From an uncultured Oscillospiraceae bacterium (GTDB taxonomy: Bacteria > Bacillota > Clostridia > Oscillospirales > Oscillospiraceae), in assembly GCA_934511165.1 (NCBI GenBank), contig CAKSWA010000005.1:1-64000 (forward strand): DNA of 64,000 nucleotides, written 5' to 3'. The notes beneath the pieces were generated by a model. The model saw only the letters and a list, made by a program, of their open reading frames with translations. It did no database searches and had not been told where the DNA came from. Below, one piece after another: positions 8,348 to 16,929 of the stretch; position 1 is the first letter of the stretch; each line of letters begins with the position of its first letter. The position numbers and the translations under genes are program-made.

Positions 8348-8824
8348 ATGTCCGTTGAAAGCCGTTTCAGAATGAGCCAGGAGCGCCTGGAAGAACTGAA
8401 AAAGGAGCTGGAATACCTTCAGACCGTTCGGGAGAAAGAGGTTTCCGAGCAGATCAAGGAGGCCCGCTCTTTCGGCGATTTGTCGGAAAACAGCGAATAC
8501 GATGAAGCGAAAACCGAGCAGGGCAAGCTCTACTCCAAAATCGCCGAGATTAAAAACCTGATCGAAAACGCCGTCATTCTCGAAAATGTGCCGGTGGGCA
8601 CCGCCATCACCATGGGCAGCCGCGTGACTGTCCGCGAAGTGGGCGAGGAGGACGAGGAAACGTATGAGATCGTCGGCAGCCAGGAAGCCAACCCCATGCT
8701 TGGCCGCATTTCCGATGAATCCCCCCTTGGCCGCAGCCTGATGGGGAAGAAGAAAGGCGATAAGATTGAGTATGAAGCTCCTGGCGGCATCATTCACTAC
8801 GAGATTCTTGACTTTGAAAACTGA
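8348..8824 (+). CDS. greA: Transcription elongation factor GreA
   Basis: A 158-residue protein of normal GreA length. An N-terminal antiparallel coiled coil carries the tip motif ARSFGDLSENSEYDEAK, whose acidic residues enter the RNA polymerase secondary channel and trigger cleavage of backtracked RNA. A C-terminal FKBP-like domain (from about residue 85) includes the conserved ISDESPLGRSLMGKKKGD. AAGGAAG precedes the ATG. It is followed after 28 bases by lysS, a neighbour pairing common in Firmicutes. Confidence 0.97.
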   Translation: MSVESRFRMSQERLEELKKELEYLQTVREKEVSEQIKEARSFGDLSENSEYDEAKTEQGKLYSKIAEIKNLIENAVILENVPVGTAITMGSRVTVREVGEEDEETYEIVGSQEANPMLGRISDESPLGRSLMGKKKGDKIEYEAPGGIIHYEILDFEN

Positions 8825-8852
8825 GCGCAAAATAAAGATATAGGAGATTACT

Positions 8853-10796
8853 ATGGCAGAGGAAACAAGGACCGCTGCGCCGGATGTCTCGCTCAGCGAG
8901 CTGCTCCGCATCCGCCGCGAAAAGCTGACGAACCTGCAGGACGCAGGACGGGATCCCTTCGCGATCACCCGCTACGATGTTACCCACCACAGCGCGGAGA
9001 TCCTTTCCGCCGGTGACGAGCTGGTCGGTAAAGAGGTGTCCGTTGCCGGACGCATGATGGTCAAACGCATCATGGGCAAGGCATCCTTCTGCAAAATCCA
9101 GGATAAGCAGGGCGTGATTCAGTGCTATGTTGCCCGCGACGATCTCGGGGAAGAAGCATATGCCGATTTCAAGAAAATGGACATCGGCGACATTATCGGC
9201 GTCAAGGGCTTTGTGTTCCGTACGAAGACCGGTGAAATCACCGTTCACGCCAAGGAGCTTACGCTTCTCACCAAGTCTCTCAAGCCTCTGCCGGAGAAGT
9301 TCCACGGCCTGCAGGATACCGACGTGCGTTACCGCCAGCGCTATCTTGACCTGATTGTCAACCCCGAGGTGCGCGACACGTTCGTCAAGCGCTCGCAGAT
9401 CCTGCGCGAGATCCGCCGTTTCCTCGACGACCGCGGGTTCATGGAGGTGGAGACCCCCATGCTCGTGCCGAACGCCGGCGGCGCTGCGGCGCGCCCGTTT
9501 GAGACGCACTACAACGCCCTCGACGAGGACGTAAAGCTTCGCATCTCGCTGGAGCTCTATCTCAAGCGCCTGATCGTCGGCGGACTGGAAAAGGTCTACG
9601 AGATCGGCCGCGTGTTCCGCAACGAAGGCGTCGATACGCGCCACAATCCGGAATTCACGCTCATGGAGCTCTATCAGGCGTATACCGACTATAACGGCAT
9701 GATGGATCTCACAGAGGACATGTTCCGCCATCTCGCGAAGGTCGTCTGCGGCAGCACGACAATCACCTATCAGGGCACGGAGATCGATCTCGGCAAGCCG
9801 TTTGAGCGTCTGACGATGATCGACGCCATCAAGAAGTACTCCGGCGTTGACTTTGACACTGTCAAAACCGAGGAAGAGGCGAAAGCGCTTGCCAGGGCGC
9901 ACAACATCGCCTATGAGGACCGCCATGCCCGCGGCGATATCATCAACCTCTTCTTTGAAACGTACTGCGAAGAAAACCTCATCCAGCCGGTGTTCATCAT
10001 GGATCACCCGGTGGAGATCAGCCCGCTTACGAAAAAGAAGCCCACCGACCCCACGAAGGTGGAGCGTTTTGAGCTCTTCATCTACGGCCGCGAGATGTGC
10101 AACGCCTATTCGGAGCTGAACGACCCGATCGACCAGCGCGCGCGTTTCGCCGCGCAGGACGCTCTCGCCGCTGCCGGTGACGCCGAGGCGAACCACACCG
10201 ACGAAGACTTCCTCAACGCCCTGGAGATCGGCATGCCGCCCACGGGCGGCATCGGCTACGGTATTGACCGTCTCGTCATGCTGCTTACCGACTCTGCCGC
10301 CATCCGCGATGTACTGCTCTTCCCGACGATGAAGAGTCTGGATGGGGGAAAGAAGCAGGAAAAGGCTGCGGCTGAAGCTCCTGCGGAAACGGCCGCTGAA
10401 GCGCCGGAGAAGAAGGTCATCGACTTCTCCAACGTGAAGATCGAACCGCTTTTCACCGAGTATGTGGACTTTGAGACGTTCTCCAAGTCCGATTTCCGCG
10501 CCGTGAAGGTCAAGGACTGCTGCGCCGTGAAGAAAAGCAAGAAGCTCCTTCAGTTTACGCTGGACGATGGTACCGGCGTTGACCGCACGATCCTCTCCGG
10601 CATCCACATGTACTATGAGCCGGAAGAGCTCATCGGCAAAACGTGCATCGCCATAACGAACCTGCCGCCGCGCCCGATGATGGGCATTGACTCCTGCGGT
10701 ATGCTCATCTCCGCTGTGCACGAGGAGAACGGGGAAGAGAAGCTCCACCTCCTGATAGTGGACGACGCCATCCCCGCCGGCGCAAAGCTCTATTGA
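8853..10796 (+). CDS. lysS: Lysyl-tRNA synthetase (class II) with C-terminal tRNA-binding domain
   Basis: A 647-residue enzyme that charges tRNA-Lys. An OB-fold anticodon-binding domain (about 55-160) precedes the class II core with motif 1 ([10 protein letters not shown]), motif 2 ([20 protein letters not shown]) and motif 3 ([13 protein letters not shown]). Ordinary bacterial LysS ends near residue 495. Here an Ala/Glu-rich linker (about 500-520) leads into an extra domain of about 120 residues resembling the Trbp111/EMAP-like module found at the C-terminus of many MetRS ([25 protein letters not shown]). The module binds tRNA non-specifically. It should raise tRNA affinity; that effect is inferred from other synthetases. 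Confidence 0.96.
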   Translation: MAEETRTAAPDVSLSELLRIRREKLTNLQDAGRDPFAITRYDVTHHSAEILSAGDELVGKEVSVAGRMMVKRIMGKASFCKIQDKQGVIQCYVARDDLGEEAYADFKKMDIGDIIGVKGFVFRTKTGEITVHAKELTLLTKSLKPLPEKFHGLQDTDVRYRQRYLDLIVNPEVRDTFVKRSQILREIRRFLDDRGFMEVETPMLVPNAGGAAARPFETHYNALDEDVKLRISLELYLKRLIVGGLEKVYEIGRVFRNEGVDTRHNPEFTLMELYQAYTDYNGMMDLTEDMFRHLAKVVCGSTTITYQGTEIDLGKPFERLTMIDAIKKYSGVDFDTVKTEEEAKALARAHNIAYEDRHARGDIINLFFETYCEENLIQPVFIMDHPVEISPLTKKKPTDPTKVERFELFIYGREMCNAYSELNDPIDQRARFAAQDALAAAGDAEANHTDEDFLNALEIGMPPTGGIGYGIDRLVMLLTDSAAIRDVLLFPTMKSLDGGKKQEKAAAEAPAETAAEAPEKKVIDFSNVKIEPLFTEYVDFETFSKSDFRAVKVKDCCAVKKSKKLLQFTLDDGTGVDRTILSGIHMYYEPEELIGKTCIAITNLPPRPMMGIDSCGMLISAVHEENGEEKLHLLIVDDAIPAGAKLY

Positions 10797-10828
10797 TTGC
10801 CCCCTGATCGGGCTAAAAAAGCCTCTCG

Positions 10829-10868
10829 TACACCAATCCGTACACCAATTTACACCAAGGGTGCACCA
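10829..10868. repeat. Short direct repeats TACACCAA downstream of lysS
   Basis: TACACCAA occurs at 10829, 10841 and 10851, followed by the related GTGCACCA at 10861. They lie in the 383-base non-coding stretch between lysS and the fragment at 11180, which otherwise holds three hairpins. They may be the core of an old integration site; no integrase is present here. Confidence 0.4.
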
Positions 10869-10901
10869 CGGATGCCGAGAAAAATGTGCGATTGAATTTC
10901 A

Positions 10902-10935
10902 GCCTCGCAGAAGTGATTCTGCGGGGCTTTTTTTT
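10902..10935 (+). terminator. Intrinsic terminator after lysS
   Basis: An 11-bp stem (GCCTCGCAGAA / TTCTGCGGGGC, one G-U) with a GTGA loop is followed by eight T. It ends the greA-lysS unit. Confidence 0.85.
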
Positions 10936-10957
10936 GAAAACTATATATTCAGATATG

Positions 10958-10991
10958 AGACTCGGTGAGAAATCACCGGGTCTAATTTTTT
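10958..10991 (+). terminator. Second terminator-like hairpin
   Basis: An 11-bp stem (AGACTCGGTGA / TCACCGGGTCT) with a GAAA loop is followed by AATTTTTT. No gene lies between it and the previous terminator. Confidence 0.65.
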
Positions 10992-11034
10992 GCGCTCATT
11001 GCGCCTGACAGACAGGTGCGATGGGCGCTTTTTT
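10992..11034 (+). terminator. Third terminator-like hairpin
   Basis: A 16-bp stem with G-U pairs closes an ACAGA loop and is followed by TTTTTT. It directly abuts the second hairpin, giving three in 133 bases. Confidence 0.7.
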
Positions 11035-11179
11035 GCTTTTTGGAGCGCTGAAAAAATATTTTTGAAAAAGGCGGGAAAATCGGAAAAAAATTCGGCAAAG
11101 AGAAAGTGAGAAGGCGATGAGCCTTCCGTGAACCTTGAAAATTTTATATACATTTTCTGCATTTAGGGTTCGAGGAAAA

Positions 11180-11440
11180 ATGAAATGCAGCGACGAAAGC
11201 CCCAAAGGATGCTTTGAGGCTTTCGTGGATGCAAAGCCTTATGAGCGGTACTGCCGGGAGAAGTATCCGCTGGAAGCAGAAACGCTCTTCGATAACTTCG
11301 ATAAAGCGGAGAAGCATTACTGCCGTTTTCTGCGGGACATGCCCGATCTCGGCGAGAACATGATGGCCCGAAATATGCTGGACTGGTTTACCATGATCTG
11401 GAAGAAATATAGCAGACCGACGTGTGATACGTGTGTTTGA
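11180..11440 (+). pseudogene. Short orphan protein, likely fragment of a larger gene
   Basis: An 86-residue reading frame with GAGGA just upstream of the ATG. It is Cys- and Met-rich and charged. The segment MPDLGENMMARNMLDW recalls part of L-2-amino-thiazoline-4-carboxylic acid hydrolase-like proteins, which are about twice as long, so this may be a truncated remnant; that resemblance is weak and from memory. An earlier in-frame ATG (11135) has no ribosome binding site. It lies between a hairpin cluster and the TetR genes. It could also be a genuine small protein of unknown function. Confidence 0.4.
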
Positions 11441-11465
11441 CAAATTCTTGTACATATGTTAAATT
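11437..11465 (+). promoter_or_regulatory. Promoter for the tandem TetR genes
   Basis: TTGACA, a 17-base spacer and TAAATT overlap the last codons of the upstream small gene and lie about 70 bases before the regulator. Confidence 0.6.
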
Positions 11466-11533
11466 AAGTAAACACTACCCCATATTTGTTTGTGATTCCG
11501 GGCGAAACAATCTTCAGAAGGGTGGAAAACCGG

Positions 11534-12112
11534 TTGGAAGATAAACGTATCACCAAGACGAAACGCAATATCAAAGCAACGCTGACAGACATTTTGCAGG
11601 AAATGCCGTTTGAGAAAATCTCCGTTGCAGAGATCTGCCGCCGCGGGGATATCAGCCGGATCACGTTTTACGCGCACTACGAGGACAAATACGCTCTTGC
11701 CGAGGAGATATTCTCCGACCATATGCAGGAAGCCAATGACAAATATCACGCGCTGCAAGCCGTGAACAACCCCAAAAACGACGGGTTTATCGGTTATCAG
11801 AACCTCATGGAAGCCATTTTGAGCCTCTATTACGACAACTACGCCTTCTTTTCCCACACCACATCCAGGGAGAATCCTTATCTGTTTTCTGCGTACTTCA
11901 ACCGGATGTACATCAGCGTGGATGACTATCTCCGCCGTCATACATATCTCAAACCGCGTTTTTCGTTCCACCAGACGGCAGCACTCATATGCAACGGCCT
12001 GTTCGGCGTTATCAACAGCTGCGTGGCGGATCATCTCTCGGAATCGGAGACGCGCGCTGTGGCTCGGGGGATATACGCTGTGCTGCTCCATTCCGACATG
12101 TTTGAGAAATAA
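11534..12112 (+). CDS. TetR/AcrR-family transcriptional regulator
   Basis: About 192 residues. The N-terminal helix-turn-helix is clear (KISVAEICRRGDISRITFYA), with the typical recognition helix ending in TFYAHYEDKYAL. The C-terminal half is an all-helical ligand and dimerisation domain of the TetR-like C-terminal type. No ATG fits; I prefer TTG at 11534, preceded by AGAAGGGTGG, but GTG 11522 or TTG 11486 are possible. The next gene is a second TetR regulator 21 bases downstream, so the two are probably co-transcribed. Target and ligand are unknown; the radical SAM gene downstream is a candidate target. Confidence 0.8.
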   Translation: MEDKRITKTKRNIKATLTDILQEMPFEKISVAEICRRGDISRITFYAHYEDKYALAEEIFSDHMQEANDKYHALQAVNNPKNDGFIGYQNLMEAILSLYYDNYAFFSHTTSRENPYLFSAYFNRMYISVDDYLRRHTYLKPRFSFHQTAALICNGLFGVINSCVADHLSESETRAVARGIYAVLLHSDMFEK

Positions 12113-12133
12113 ACGGGGAAAGGGATATTTCCA

Positions 12134-12697
12134 ATGGCACTGTTAACGCAAAAGGCGATCCTCTCGACCTTTGAAGAAATGCTGGAGGAAATGCCGTTTG
12201 ATAAGATCACTGTATCGGCGCTTGTCCGGCGGTGCGGTGTGAGCTCTAACACGTTTTACTACCACTATCAGGATATCTACGATCTTCTGAGCGTATGGAT
12301 GAACACGCGCTTTGGCATGCTGAAAAAATCCGTCCGCGAGAGCCTGGGCTGGAAGGAAGAAGCCCGTGTATTTCTCCAATACTGCCAGAGCCATCCGAAG
12401 CTCATCACGAATCTTCTCTCCTCCGTTTCCCGCGGAAGTCTGGAACAGTACATCTTTATGGAGACGGATGATTTTTTCCTGGATTATGTCCGGGAAAAGA
12501 CCGCCGGGACACCGCTTTCGGAGGAATCGATCCGGTATATTGCGCAGTTCTGCCGGTATTCGTTCATCGGCTTCTTCCTGAAATTTACCTGGGAGAAGAT
12601 GCAGACCGATGTGGACGAGAGCGTGGATCGGCTTGAAAAGGTATTCAACGCGTTTGTTGATAGCGCTGCGGCGCAGATGAAAGGGGATTCGCTGTAA
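12134..12697 (+). CDS. TetR-family transcriptional regulator (second of a tandem pair)
   Basis: A 187-residue protein. Helix-turn-helix at about residues 25-45 (KITVSALVRRCGVSSNTFYY), followed by an all-helical domain. Its N-terminus (LSTFEEMLEEMPFDKITV) parallels the first regulator (LTDILQEMPFEKISV), so the pair probably arose by duplication and diverged in the ligand domain. GGGAAAGGG lies upstream of the ATG. The 186 bases after it hold a promoter-like -10 box and no gene. Confidence 0.82.
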   Translation: MALLTQKAILSTFEEMLEEMPFDKITVSALVRRCGVSSNTFYYHYQDIYDLLSVWMNTRFGMLKKSVRESLGWKEEARVFLQYCQSHPKLITNLLSSVSRGSLEQYIFMETDDFFLDYVREKTAGTPLSEESIRYIAQFCRYSFIGFFLKFTWEKMQTDVDESVDRLEKVFNAFVDSAAAQMKGDSL

Positions 12698-12838
12698 AGG
12701 CGGGTCCCATTTTCACTTTTTGGCAGAAAAGTTTTAGGATAAAACGGCGAAAATAACCTAAATAGGGGAGTTTGCACGTTCTGTTAAGTTTTTTTACAAC
12801 GGTGTCGGTTTGTCCATGGAAAAGAAAAAACGCTTCGC

Positions 12839-12844
12839 TATAAT
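12839..12844 (+). promoter_or_regulatory. TATAAT -10 box before the radical SAM gene
   Basis: A consensus -10 hexamer lies 40 bases before the start codon, without a convincing -35 at 17-18 bases. That would suit a regulated promoter. A small palindrome CCTAAATAGG lies further upstream, around 12758-12767, and could be an operator, but it is short. Confidence 0.4.
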
Positions 12845-12883
12845 GAAAGCATAAAGAATAATCCTACAAAGGAGTGTGCTTTT

Positions 12884-14236
12884 ATGAGCGTATCGACGAC
12901 CGTGAAGAAATACGGCATCGAACAGGCGATCAAATTCATGTACAAGGATCCGGAGACCAACCTTCCCAAGCTGATGGATTGGGCGGACACGTTCTGCAAG
13001 GGACGTTTTCCCGCGCAGCGCGCAGCGATCCGCCGCGCGATTGAGGATCCGACGTATCCGTACTATGATTTTGTGCGCCACATGATGAATGAGGTCGACC
13101 ATGACGTTCTCACAACGATTGTGGTGAATTTCTTCATCAACGCTAACATGGTCGGCTGCGAAAAGCAGGAAAAGCTCCGCAAGGAGCATAACTGCAACAT
13201 CCCCTGGGCAATCCTGCTCGACCCGACCAGCGCCTGTAATCTCCATTGCACCGGCTGCTGGGCGGCGGAGTACGGCAACAAGCTCAATCTCACCTTCGAC
13301 GAGATCGACGACATCATCCGTCAGGGCAAGGACATGGGCGTTTACATGTACATCTATACCGGCGGCGAGCCGCTTGTGCGCAAGGTCGATCTCATCAAGC
13401 TTTGCGAAAAGCATGACGACTGCATCTTCCTTGCCTTCACGAACGGCACGCTCATCGATGAGAAGTTTGCCGACGATATGCTGCGCGTGAAAAACTTCGT
13501 CCCGGCCATCTCCCTTGAGGGCTTTGAAGAGGCGACCGACTCCCGCCGCGGCGACGGCGTTTACGGCAAGGCCACGCACGCCATGAACCTTCTTCGTGAG
13601 CGAAAGCTGCTCTACGGCATCTCCTCCTGCTACACGAGAGCAAACTTTGAGTCTATCACCTCGGAGGAGTACTACGACAGCCTCATCGAGATGGGGGCGT
13701 ACTTCATCTGGTACTTCCACTACATGCCGGTCGGCAACGATGCTTCGCCGGAGCTTCTCCCGACGCCGGAGCAGCGCACCGAGATGTACCGCCGCATCCG
13801 CCGCTACCGTTCCACGAAGCCTCTCTTCGCGATGGATTTCCAGAACGACGCCGAGTTCGTCGGCGGCTGCATCGCGGGCGGACGTACGTACCTCCACATC
13901 AACGCCAACGGCGACGTGGACCCCTGCGTGTTCATCCACTACTCCGATTCGAACATCCGGGAAAAGACGCTGCTGGAGACGATGAAATCCCCGCTTTTCA
14001 TGGCGTATCACGACGGACAGCCGTTCAACGACAACATGCTCCGTCCCTGCCCGATGCTCGAAAACCCGGAGAAGCTGCGCGAGATGGTGAAGTCCTCCGG
14101 CGCGCATTCCACGGATATGCAGTCCCCGGAAACGGTCGATCATCTCTGTGCCAAGTGCGACCGGTATGCTGCCGAGTGGAAACCGGCGGCGGACAAGCTC
14201 TGGGCGGAAAACCGCGCGGAGCATGACGCAAAGTAA
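12884..14236 (+). CDS. Radical SAM protein, SPASM-like C-terminus
   Basis: A 450-residue protein. After an unusual N-terminal extension of about 110 residues comes the radical SAM motif with C118, C122 and C125 (CNLHCTGC), which binds the 4Fe-4S cluster that cleaves S-adenosylmethionine. The GGEP motif (YTGGEPL) follows. Towards the C-terminus are further cysteines (DPCVF, RPCPML, CAKC) that could hold auxiliary clusters. I recognise the family as a widespread clostridial one without known substrate. No peptide precursor gene is visible next to it, so a RiPP role is not supported. It is monocistronic, with its own promoter and terminator. Confidence 0.85.
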   Translation: MSVSTTVKKYGIEQAIKFMYKDPETNLPKLMDWADTFCKGRFPAQRAAIRRAIEDPTYPYYDFVRHMMNEVDHDVLTTIVVNFFINANMVGCEKQEKLRKEHNCNIPWAILLDPTSACNLHCTGCWAAEYGNKLNLTFDEIDDIIRQGKDMGVYMYIYTGGEPLVRKVDLIKLCEKHDDCIFLAFTNGTLIDEKFADDMLRVKNFVPAISLEGFEEATDSRRGDGVYGKATHAMNLLRERKLLYGISSCYTRANFESITSEEYYDSLIEMGAYFIWYFHYMPVGNDASPELLPTPEQRTEMYRRIRRYRSTKPLFAMDFQNDAEFVGGCIAGGRTYLHINANGDVDPCVFIHYSDSNIREKTLLETMKSPLFMAYHDGQPFNDNMLRPCPMLENPEKLREMVKSSGAHSTDMQSPETVDHLCAKCDRYAAEWKPAADKLWAENRAEHDAK

Positions 14237-14248
14237 ATCGGAAATCCT

Positions 14249-14296
14249 GTATACGGATGCGGCAAATCTGCCGCGTCCGTGTACGCATATTTTTTA
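14249..14296 (+). terminator. Intrinsic terminator after the radical SAM gene
   Basis: A 16-bp stem with an AATC loop at 14249-14284 is followed by a T-rich tract. It separates the radical SAM gene from the DUF308 gene. Confidence 0.75.
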
Positions 14297-14321
14297 AAGA
14301 TATAAGGAAAGGTGTATGGTC

Positions 14322-14909
14322 ATGGAAAAGAAATCTCTGAAAACCTATAAAACGTGGGCGATTGTCCTCTCTGCCGTTACGATGGTCCTTGGCCTCGTCA
14401 TGATCTGCTGGCCGGGCATTTCCGCGGTTGCGATCTGCTATCTGATGGGCGCCGTCTGCATCGCCGCTGGTATTTATGAGATCATCCGGTATTTTGATCT
14501 CGGTCTCATCGGCGTACTGTTCCGGTACGATCTGTTTCTTGGCCTCACAAGCGTCCTCGCCGGCGTGCTGCTGCTTCTCCATCCGAACGGAGCGCTTGTC
14601 ATTCTGCCGGTCATTCTCGGGTTTTATATCATCCTCGCGAGCGTGTTCTCCATCCAGATCTCGACCGAGGCGCGGCGCTTTGGTTTTTCCGGTTGGTGGG
14701 GAGCGCTGCTGCTCGGCATTGCAGGTGCGATTCTCGGCGTGCTGATGATCCTTGATCCCTTCAAAGGCGCAAAGGCCCTGATGGTGTTCACCGGCATCTC
14801 GCTGCTCGTGATGGGCATTGAGTGCATTTACGCGATCGTCTGCATCTCCAAGGTGTTCCGTTCCTCCGGCCACCAGAAGATCATCGATGCCACATGGCAT
14901 GAGATTTGA
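14322..14909 (+). CDS. HdeD-like DUF308 membrane protein
   Basis: A 195-residue protein with six predicted transmembrane helices in short hairpin pairs, rich in Gly and Leu (ILSAVTMVLGLVMICWPG, then AICYLMGAVCIAAGIYEIIR). This is the pattern of the HdeD/DUF308 family, which in enteric bacteria is linked to acid stress. The biochemical role is unknown. I chose the ATG at 14322 because AAGGAAAGG lies 9 bases upstream; the ATG at 14316 is too close to it. Confidence 0.85.
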   Translation: MEKKSLKTYKTWAIVLSAVTMVLGLVMICWPGISAVAICYLMGAVCIAAGIYEIIRYFDLGLIGVLFRYDLFLGLTSVLAGVLLLLHPNGALVILPVILGFYIILASVFSIQISTEARRFGFSGWWGALLLGIAGAILGVLMILDPFKGAKALMVFTGISLLVMGIECIYAIVCISKVFRSSGHQKIIDATWHEI

Positions 14910-14930
14910 TCCCAATAAATGTATAGCAAA

Positions 14931-14963
14931 AGACTCCGGCTGAAAAATCAGTCGGAGTCTTTT
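14931..14963. terminator. Bidirectional terminator between DUF308 and cupin genes
   Basis: A 13-bp inverted repeat (AGACTCCGGCTGA / TCAGTCGGAGTCT) with A-rich and T-rich flanks lies between two convergent genes. Confidence 0.85.
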
Positions 14964-14977
14964 CATCTGGAAACGAA

Positions 14978-15631
14978 TTATTCAAGTGTGAGGAAGAGCG
15001 CCATTTTGAAGCGCTTATCGGCGCGGACATAGTGTTTGCCGCCGCGGGCAAAGCGGAAGCTTTCTCCGGCGCGGATGACATGTTCCTCGCCCTCATAGCC
15101 GATGATGCCTTCGCCGTCGAGCGCGAAAATCAGCGCATCGCCGGGGGCGGCGTGCTCGCTGAGCCCCGTACCGGCGTCAAACGCCATGAGCGCGAACTTC
15201 ATCGTTTTGCTGCTGGTGACATCCATGTTGACGATCTTTCCTTCCTGATAGGGGACGAGCTCTCCAAGACGGAAAACTTCTCCGATTTTGACTGCCTGAT
15301 TCATTGTCTGATTCCTCCCGATATTGATTTCAAGATAAACGGCGGACGTGTCTGTGCGCGTTCCGACCGGGACATCTGCGGGGGTTACGATGGCGTCCAG
15401 CGCGCGGAGCGTCTGCGTCAGTCCGCCGGGCGAGAAAACCTCAAGCGTTCCTCCGGCGTTAATAAGCAGTTTTTGGGAAAAGTAAATCTCTGCGCTGATG
15501 TCGGTTCCTTCGGCGAGCGAGAAACAAACGGCGCCCATCTCACCGCCGCAAACGGCTTCCGACACGGTGCAGCCGGGGATGGGAGCGTTTTTCTCCGCCA
15601 AAGAGAATATGCAGCCGGCAGGATATTTCAT
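14978..15631 (-). CDS. Cupin-domain protein
   Basis: About 217 residues. The C-terminal half is a cupin barrel: a turn around GLSEHAAPGDALIFALDGEG followed by a RAGESFRFARGGKH-like strand pair. The N-terminal half looks like a second, degenerate beta-sandwich. The first cupin motif has an H (SEH) and D rather than the full HxH metal set, and the second has a terminal H. The start at 15631 is preceded by AAGGAGA; longer versions upstream lack a site. It is likely a small-molecule binding or isomerase-type protein; substrate not inferable. It is isolated from its neighbours by terminator and divergent promoters. Confidence 0.7.
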   Translation of the reverse strand: MKYPAGCIFSLAEKNAPIPGCTVSEAVCGGEMGAVCFSLAEGTDISAEIYFSQKLLINAGGTLEVFSPGGLTQTLRALDAIVTPADVPVGTRTDTSAVYLEINIGRNQTMNQAVKIGEVFRLGELVPYQEGKIVNMDVTSSKTMKFALMAFDAGTGLSEHAAPGDALIFALDGEGIIGYEGEEHVIRAGESFRFARGGKHYVRADKRFKMALFLTLE

Positions 15632-15727
15632 AAAGGTCTCCTTTCGCACACTTGTTTCCACAGTATAACACAGAGTCCGCTGCCTTTCCGTCCTTTTTGA
15701 TGCTCACGCCGAAATCGGGGAAAAAGG

Positions 15728-15756
15728 TTGAAAAGCGCAAGCTTCGGGGGTAAGAT
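15728..15756 (+). promoter_or_regulatory. Promoter for sbcDC
   Basis: TTGAAA, a 17-base spacer and TAAGAT lie 28 bases before the sbcD start. The 152-base divergent spacer (15632-15783) also holds a TATACT box facing the cupin gene. Confidence 0.5.
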
Positions 15757-15783
15757 AAAATCACAATACATATCTATGGGAGC

Positions 15784-16929
15784 ATGATCTTGAAATTCTT
15801 TCATTTATCTGATCTTCATCTCGGAAGGCGCATGTACGAGTTTTCCCTGATCGACGATCAGAAATTCATCCTTGAAGAGATCCTCTGTCTGGCGGAGCAG
15901 GAGAGCCCTGACGCCGTCGTGATCGCGGGCGACATATACGACCGCGCCGTGCCGAGCGCCGAGGCGGTCGAGCTTTTTGACGGCTTTCTCCGCGCGATCT
16001 CCGAGCGGCATATTCCGGTGCTCTGCATCTCCGGCAACCACGATTCGCCGGAGCGCATCGCCTTTGGTGCAAGCCTTATGACGCCGAGCGGCGTATATCT
16101 CTCGCCGGTCTATAACGGCTTCGTGGAGCCGGTGACGCTCTCTGATGCTTTCGGCGAAGTAAGGTTTTATCTTCTCCCGTTCATCAAACCGGCGAACGTC
16201 CGGCGCTTTTATCCCGACGCGGGGATCGAGAGCTATACCGACGCGCTTCGCTGTGCTGTGGAGCACATGGATGTGAATCCTGCGGCACGCAACGTGCTTG
16301 TAACGCATCAGTTCGTCACCGGCGGCGTGCGATCGGATTCGGAAGATATCACGGTCGGCGGTACGGACAATGTGGACGCCGCGGTGTTCGATGGCTTCGA
16401 CTATGTCGCGCTCGGCCATCTCCATGGTGCGCAGAAAATCGGCCGGGAAACGCTCCGCTATTCCGGGACACCGCTCAAATACTCGTTCTCGGAAAGAAAT
16501 CAGGAGAAGAGTGTCACGGTTGTAGAGCTGGGCGCGAAAGGAAGCGTATCGGTTTCCGCGCTGTCGCTCACGCCGCAGCGCGATATGCGTGAGATACGCG
16601 GCACCTATGCGGAGCTGGCGCTTCGCGATAACTACGCCGGAACAGATACTGAAGATTACATTCACGCCATTCTTACGGATGAAAACGATGTTCCGAACGC
16701 CCCCGCGCGGCTTCGCAGTATTTATCCAAACCTTATGAAGCTCGATTACGATAATCTGCGCACGCGCTCCTCCGCCGTTATCGCGGCGGAGGAACGCCGC
16801 CGGACGATGACCGATGCGGAACTTTTCGCTGAGCTATATGAGAAACAGAACGGCCAGAAGCTGAGCGACGAGCAGAGCGCTTATACGAAGGCGGCCTTTG
16901 CCGCGCTTCGGGAGGGGGGGACGCCATGA
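15784..16929 (+). CDS. sbcD: Exonuclease subunit SbcD (Mre11-like)
   Basis: A 381-residue metallophosphoesterase. The five phosphoesterase motifs are present: LSDLHLG, AGDIYDR, SGNHDSPERI, VTHQFV and LGHLHGAQ. These residues bind two Mn ions and carry out 3'-5' exo and hairpin endonuclease cleavage. With SbcC it forms the bacterial Mre11-Rad50 complex that cuts hairpins and processes blocked DNA ends. The stop overlaps the sbcC start by 4 bases, so translation is coupled. Confidence 0.95.
   Translation: MILKFFHLSDLHLGRRMYEFSLIDDQKFILEEILCLAEQESPDAVVIAGDIYDRAVPSAEAVELFDGFLRAISERHIPVLCISGNHDSPERIAFGASLMTPSGVYLSPVYNGFVEPVTLSDAFGEVRFYLLPFIKPANVRRFYPDAGIESYTDALRCAVEHMDVNPAARNVLVTHQFVTGGVRSDSEDITVGGTDNVDAAVFDGFDYVALGHLHGAQKIGRETLRYSGTPLKYSFSERNQEKSVTVVELGAKGSVSVSALSLTPQRDMREIRGTYAELALRDNYAGTDTEDYIHAILTDENDVPNAPARLRSIYPNLMKLDYDNLRTRSSAVIAAEERRRTMTDAELFAELYEKQNGQKLSDEQSAYTKAAFAALREGGTP

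Noticed and set aside
12884..14236. RiPP biosynthesis cluster around the radical SAM protein
   Set aside because: No short precursor-like gene, peptidase or exporter is adjacent; neighbours are TetR regulators and a DUF308 protein.
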